A stretch of DNA of 14,179 bases from Sulfurovum sp. (lineage in GTDB: Bacteria > Campylobacterota > Campylobacteria > Campylobacterales > Sulfurovaceae): the NCBI GenBank assembly GCA_015493425.1, contig WGDG01000039.1:1-14179 (forward strand). The letters are read 5' to 3'. The position numbers and the translations under genes were made by a program. Positions within the stretch are counted from its first letter, which is position 1; every line of letters starts with the position of its first letter. Below, piece after piece: positions 13,102-14,179 of this stretch. The notes beneath the pieces were generated by a model. The model was not told the origin of the DNA. It worked only from the letters and a program-made list of their open reading frames with translations, and searched no databases.

Positions 13102-13182
13102 CGTCATTCCTGGCTTGACCAGGAATCTTTGCGTTAATTTGCTGAACATCATCAAGATCCCGCATCAAGTGCGGGATGACAA
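13102..13182 (+). repeat. Two-hairpin dispersed repeat, copy D
   Basis: An 81-nt copy filling nearly the whole gap between the convergent cytochrome and porin genes (5 nt after one stop, 4 nt before the other). Hairpin 1 is ATTCCTGG/CCAGGAAT with loop CTTGA; hairpin 2 is ATCCCGCA/TGCGGGAT with loop TCAAG. Both are perfect 8-bp stems, with paired changes relative to copies B and C. Confidence 0.9.
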
Positions 13183-13186
13183 TACC

Positions 13187-14179
13187 CTATAAACTATAAT
13201 TCACTACAAACCTGAACTGTTTGAAATCCTGAAGTTTGTTGCCATTGTCATCTTTCCCGGATTCAAATACCACATCGGCAAATGCGGCGGTGAGGGTAAT
13301 GCGGTCGTTGTAGGTGTACTCTATGACCGCATCCGTTTCATGCGACTCGTACAAGGATCTATTGTCCGCTTCGAAGTGGCCGTAGGCAATACCGGCATTG
13401 AGTCCGTCAATGCCGACGGCACTGAAGTGGTAGCCGCCGCCAAGCATCCAGGCTTCTCCGGGGGCGCCGAGCAAGTCGAGTGTCTGGTCTTCCATGGAGG
13501 TGAAGAAGGGGCCGCCGCCGAGGCTGAACGGTGATGCACCTGTATCGCCGTTGTCTTTGTTGTAGGCGCCAAGAATATGAATGCCGGTCTGTTCGAATGC
13601 AAGTTCCGCACTGAGTCCAAGTGTGTTTGAATCCTGTCTGCCAAACAGTGCTGCGCCGCTGTCTCTGGCACTGTCATACTGTACCCCCAAAATGATCTGG
13701 AGATTGTCCGAGACAATGTGGCTGTAGCCGGCTTCGGCGTACACGACATCGGCAATATCTTTGAAGTTGTAATACCATAGACTCAGTGTCAGATCTTCGA
13801 TGCCCTCATAGACGGCACTGCCGTAATAGACACCGTCGGTTGCTTCATCGCTTCCAAGGGTTTCATAGATACGCACGAAACGGGAGGCATCCACACCGTT
13901 CTCCCAGCCACCCATGGTTCTGATAAACCCGGCTTGAAGTGTCAGGTTTTCAATATCGGTATTGGTAAGCGTATAGGCTTCGAAATAGTTCGGGATCATA
14001 CGGATGTCGTCGCTGTCCGCATGCGGTGTGTCGAGTATCTGCCGCCCCAGTTTGATTTCGGTGTTTCCCCACTTGCCGTCAAGGTAGGCTTCGGAGAGCA
14101 TGATGAAACTTTTACCATGTGCATCGAAAAAGTCCGGGTTGACATTGGAAGGGTTCTGGTTAATGCCGAGGTTCAGTAC
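13187..14179 (-). CDS. OprD-like outer-membrane porin, 3' part only
   Basis: The C-terminal 330 residues of an outer-membrane beta-barrel; the frame is open to the right edge, so the signal peptide and N-terminal part lie outside. Seen: MLSEAYLDGKWGNTEIKLGRQ and an ILDTPHADSDDIRMIPNYFEAY segment, which resemble the Campylobacterota OprD-type porins; many alternating amphipathic strands (LTLSLWYYNF, LGLSAELAFEQ, ITLTAAFADVVF) separated by Asp/Gly/Asn-rich turns; and a final FRFVVNYSL strand. The last residue is Leu rather than the more usual Phe, though Leu is tolerated. The internal Met at 14101 is not a start, since coding continues 26 codons upstream. The substrate is unknown; OprD-type porins often pass small acids, amino acids or peptides. 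Confidence 0.8.
   Translation of the reverse strand, partial: VLNLGINQNPSNVNPDFFDAHGKSFIMLSEAYLDGKWGNTEIKLGRQILDTPHADSDDIRMIPNYFEAYTLTNTDIENLTLQAGFIRTMGGWENGVDASRFVRIYETLGSDEATDGVYYGSAVYEGIEDLTLSLWYYNFKDIADVVYAEAGYSHIVSDNLQIILGVQYDSARDSGAALFGRQDSNTLGLSAELAFEQTGIHILGAYNKDNGDTGASPFSLGGGPFFTSMEDQTLDLLGAPGEAWMLGGGYHFSAVGIDGLNAGIAYGHFEADNRSLYESHETDAVIEYTYNDRITLTAAFADVVFESGKDDNGNKLQDFKQFRFVVNYSL

Overview
The window reads as chromosomal DNA from a Campylobacterota (epsilonproteobacterial) organism, probably a free-living sulfur or hydrogen oxidiser of the Sulfurovum/Sulfurimonas type. This is inferred from protein character (short single-PDZ RseP, OprD-like porin, small cytochrome c with a CxxCH haem site) and from promoters with a T-rich tract next to an extended -10. 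No database search was possible, so the genus is a guess. There are no rRNA or tRNA genes, CRISPR arrays or transposases. Genes are dense; the largest gene-free gap is 237 nt (2736-2972), filled by repeats.

Layout: (1) 1-1473, minus strand: the 5' part of a YggS-type PLP-binding protein gene and, upstream of it, rseP, separated by a terminator and a palindromic repeat. (2) 1599-2735, plus: an unrecognised acidic two-TM coiled-coil membrane protein, divergent from rseP. (3) 2973-10055, minus: a five-gene metal-efflux block, in transcription order SO_0444-type inner-membrane permease, small His/Cys-rich periplasmic protein (CzcI-like), TolC/CzcC-like outer-membrane factor, CzcB-like adaptor and CzcA-like RND pump. 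It faces a divergent ArsR-family repressor (10132-10455) across a clean 9-2-9 palindrome that overlaps both promoters. (4) 10592-12398, minus: an OmpR-type response regulator and a sensor kinase, overlapping by 8 nt. (5) 12536-13096, plus: a cytochrome c-like periplasmic protein with a Met-rich insert and a Cys/Met-rich tail, divergent from the two-component genes, with three direct repeats at 11-nt spacing upstream. (6) 13187-14179, minus: the 3' part of an OprD-like porin gene.

Working model (inference): the ArsR-family protein senses a thiophilic metal(loid) through a CVCEIC site and derepresses the whole efflux block. The permease moves metal from cytoplasm to periplasm, the small protein may bind it there, and the CBA complex expels it across the outer membrane. 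The adjacent two-component system may control the metal-ligand-rich cytochrome.

Two families of dispersed palindromic repeats stand out. A roughly 80-bp two-hairpin element occupies all three convergent gene junctions and no other gap, with compensatory stem changes between copies. A 27-bp hairpin occurs once in the yggS leader and once, identical but inverted, inside the coding sequence of the permease, where it is translated as part of a linker.
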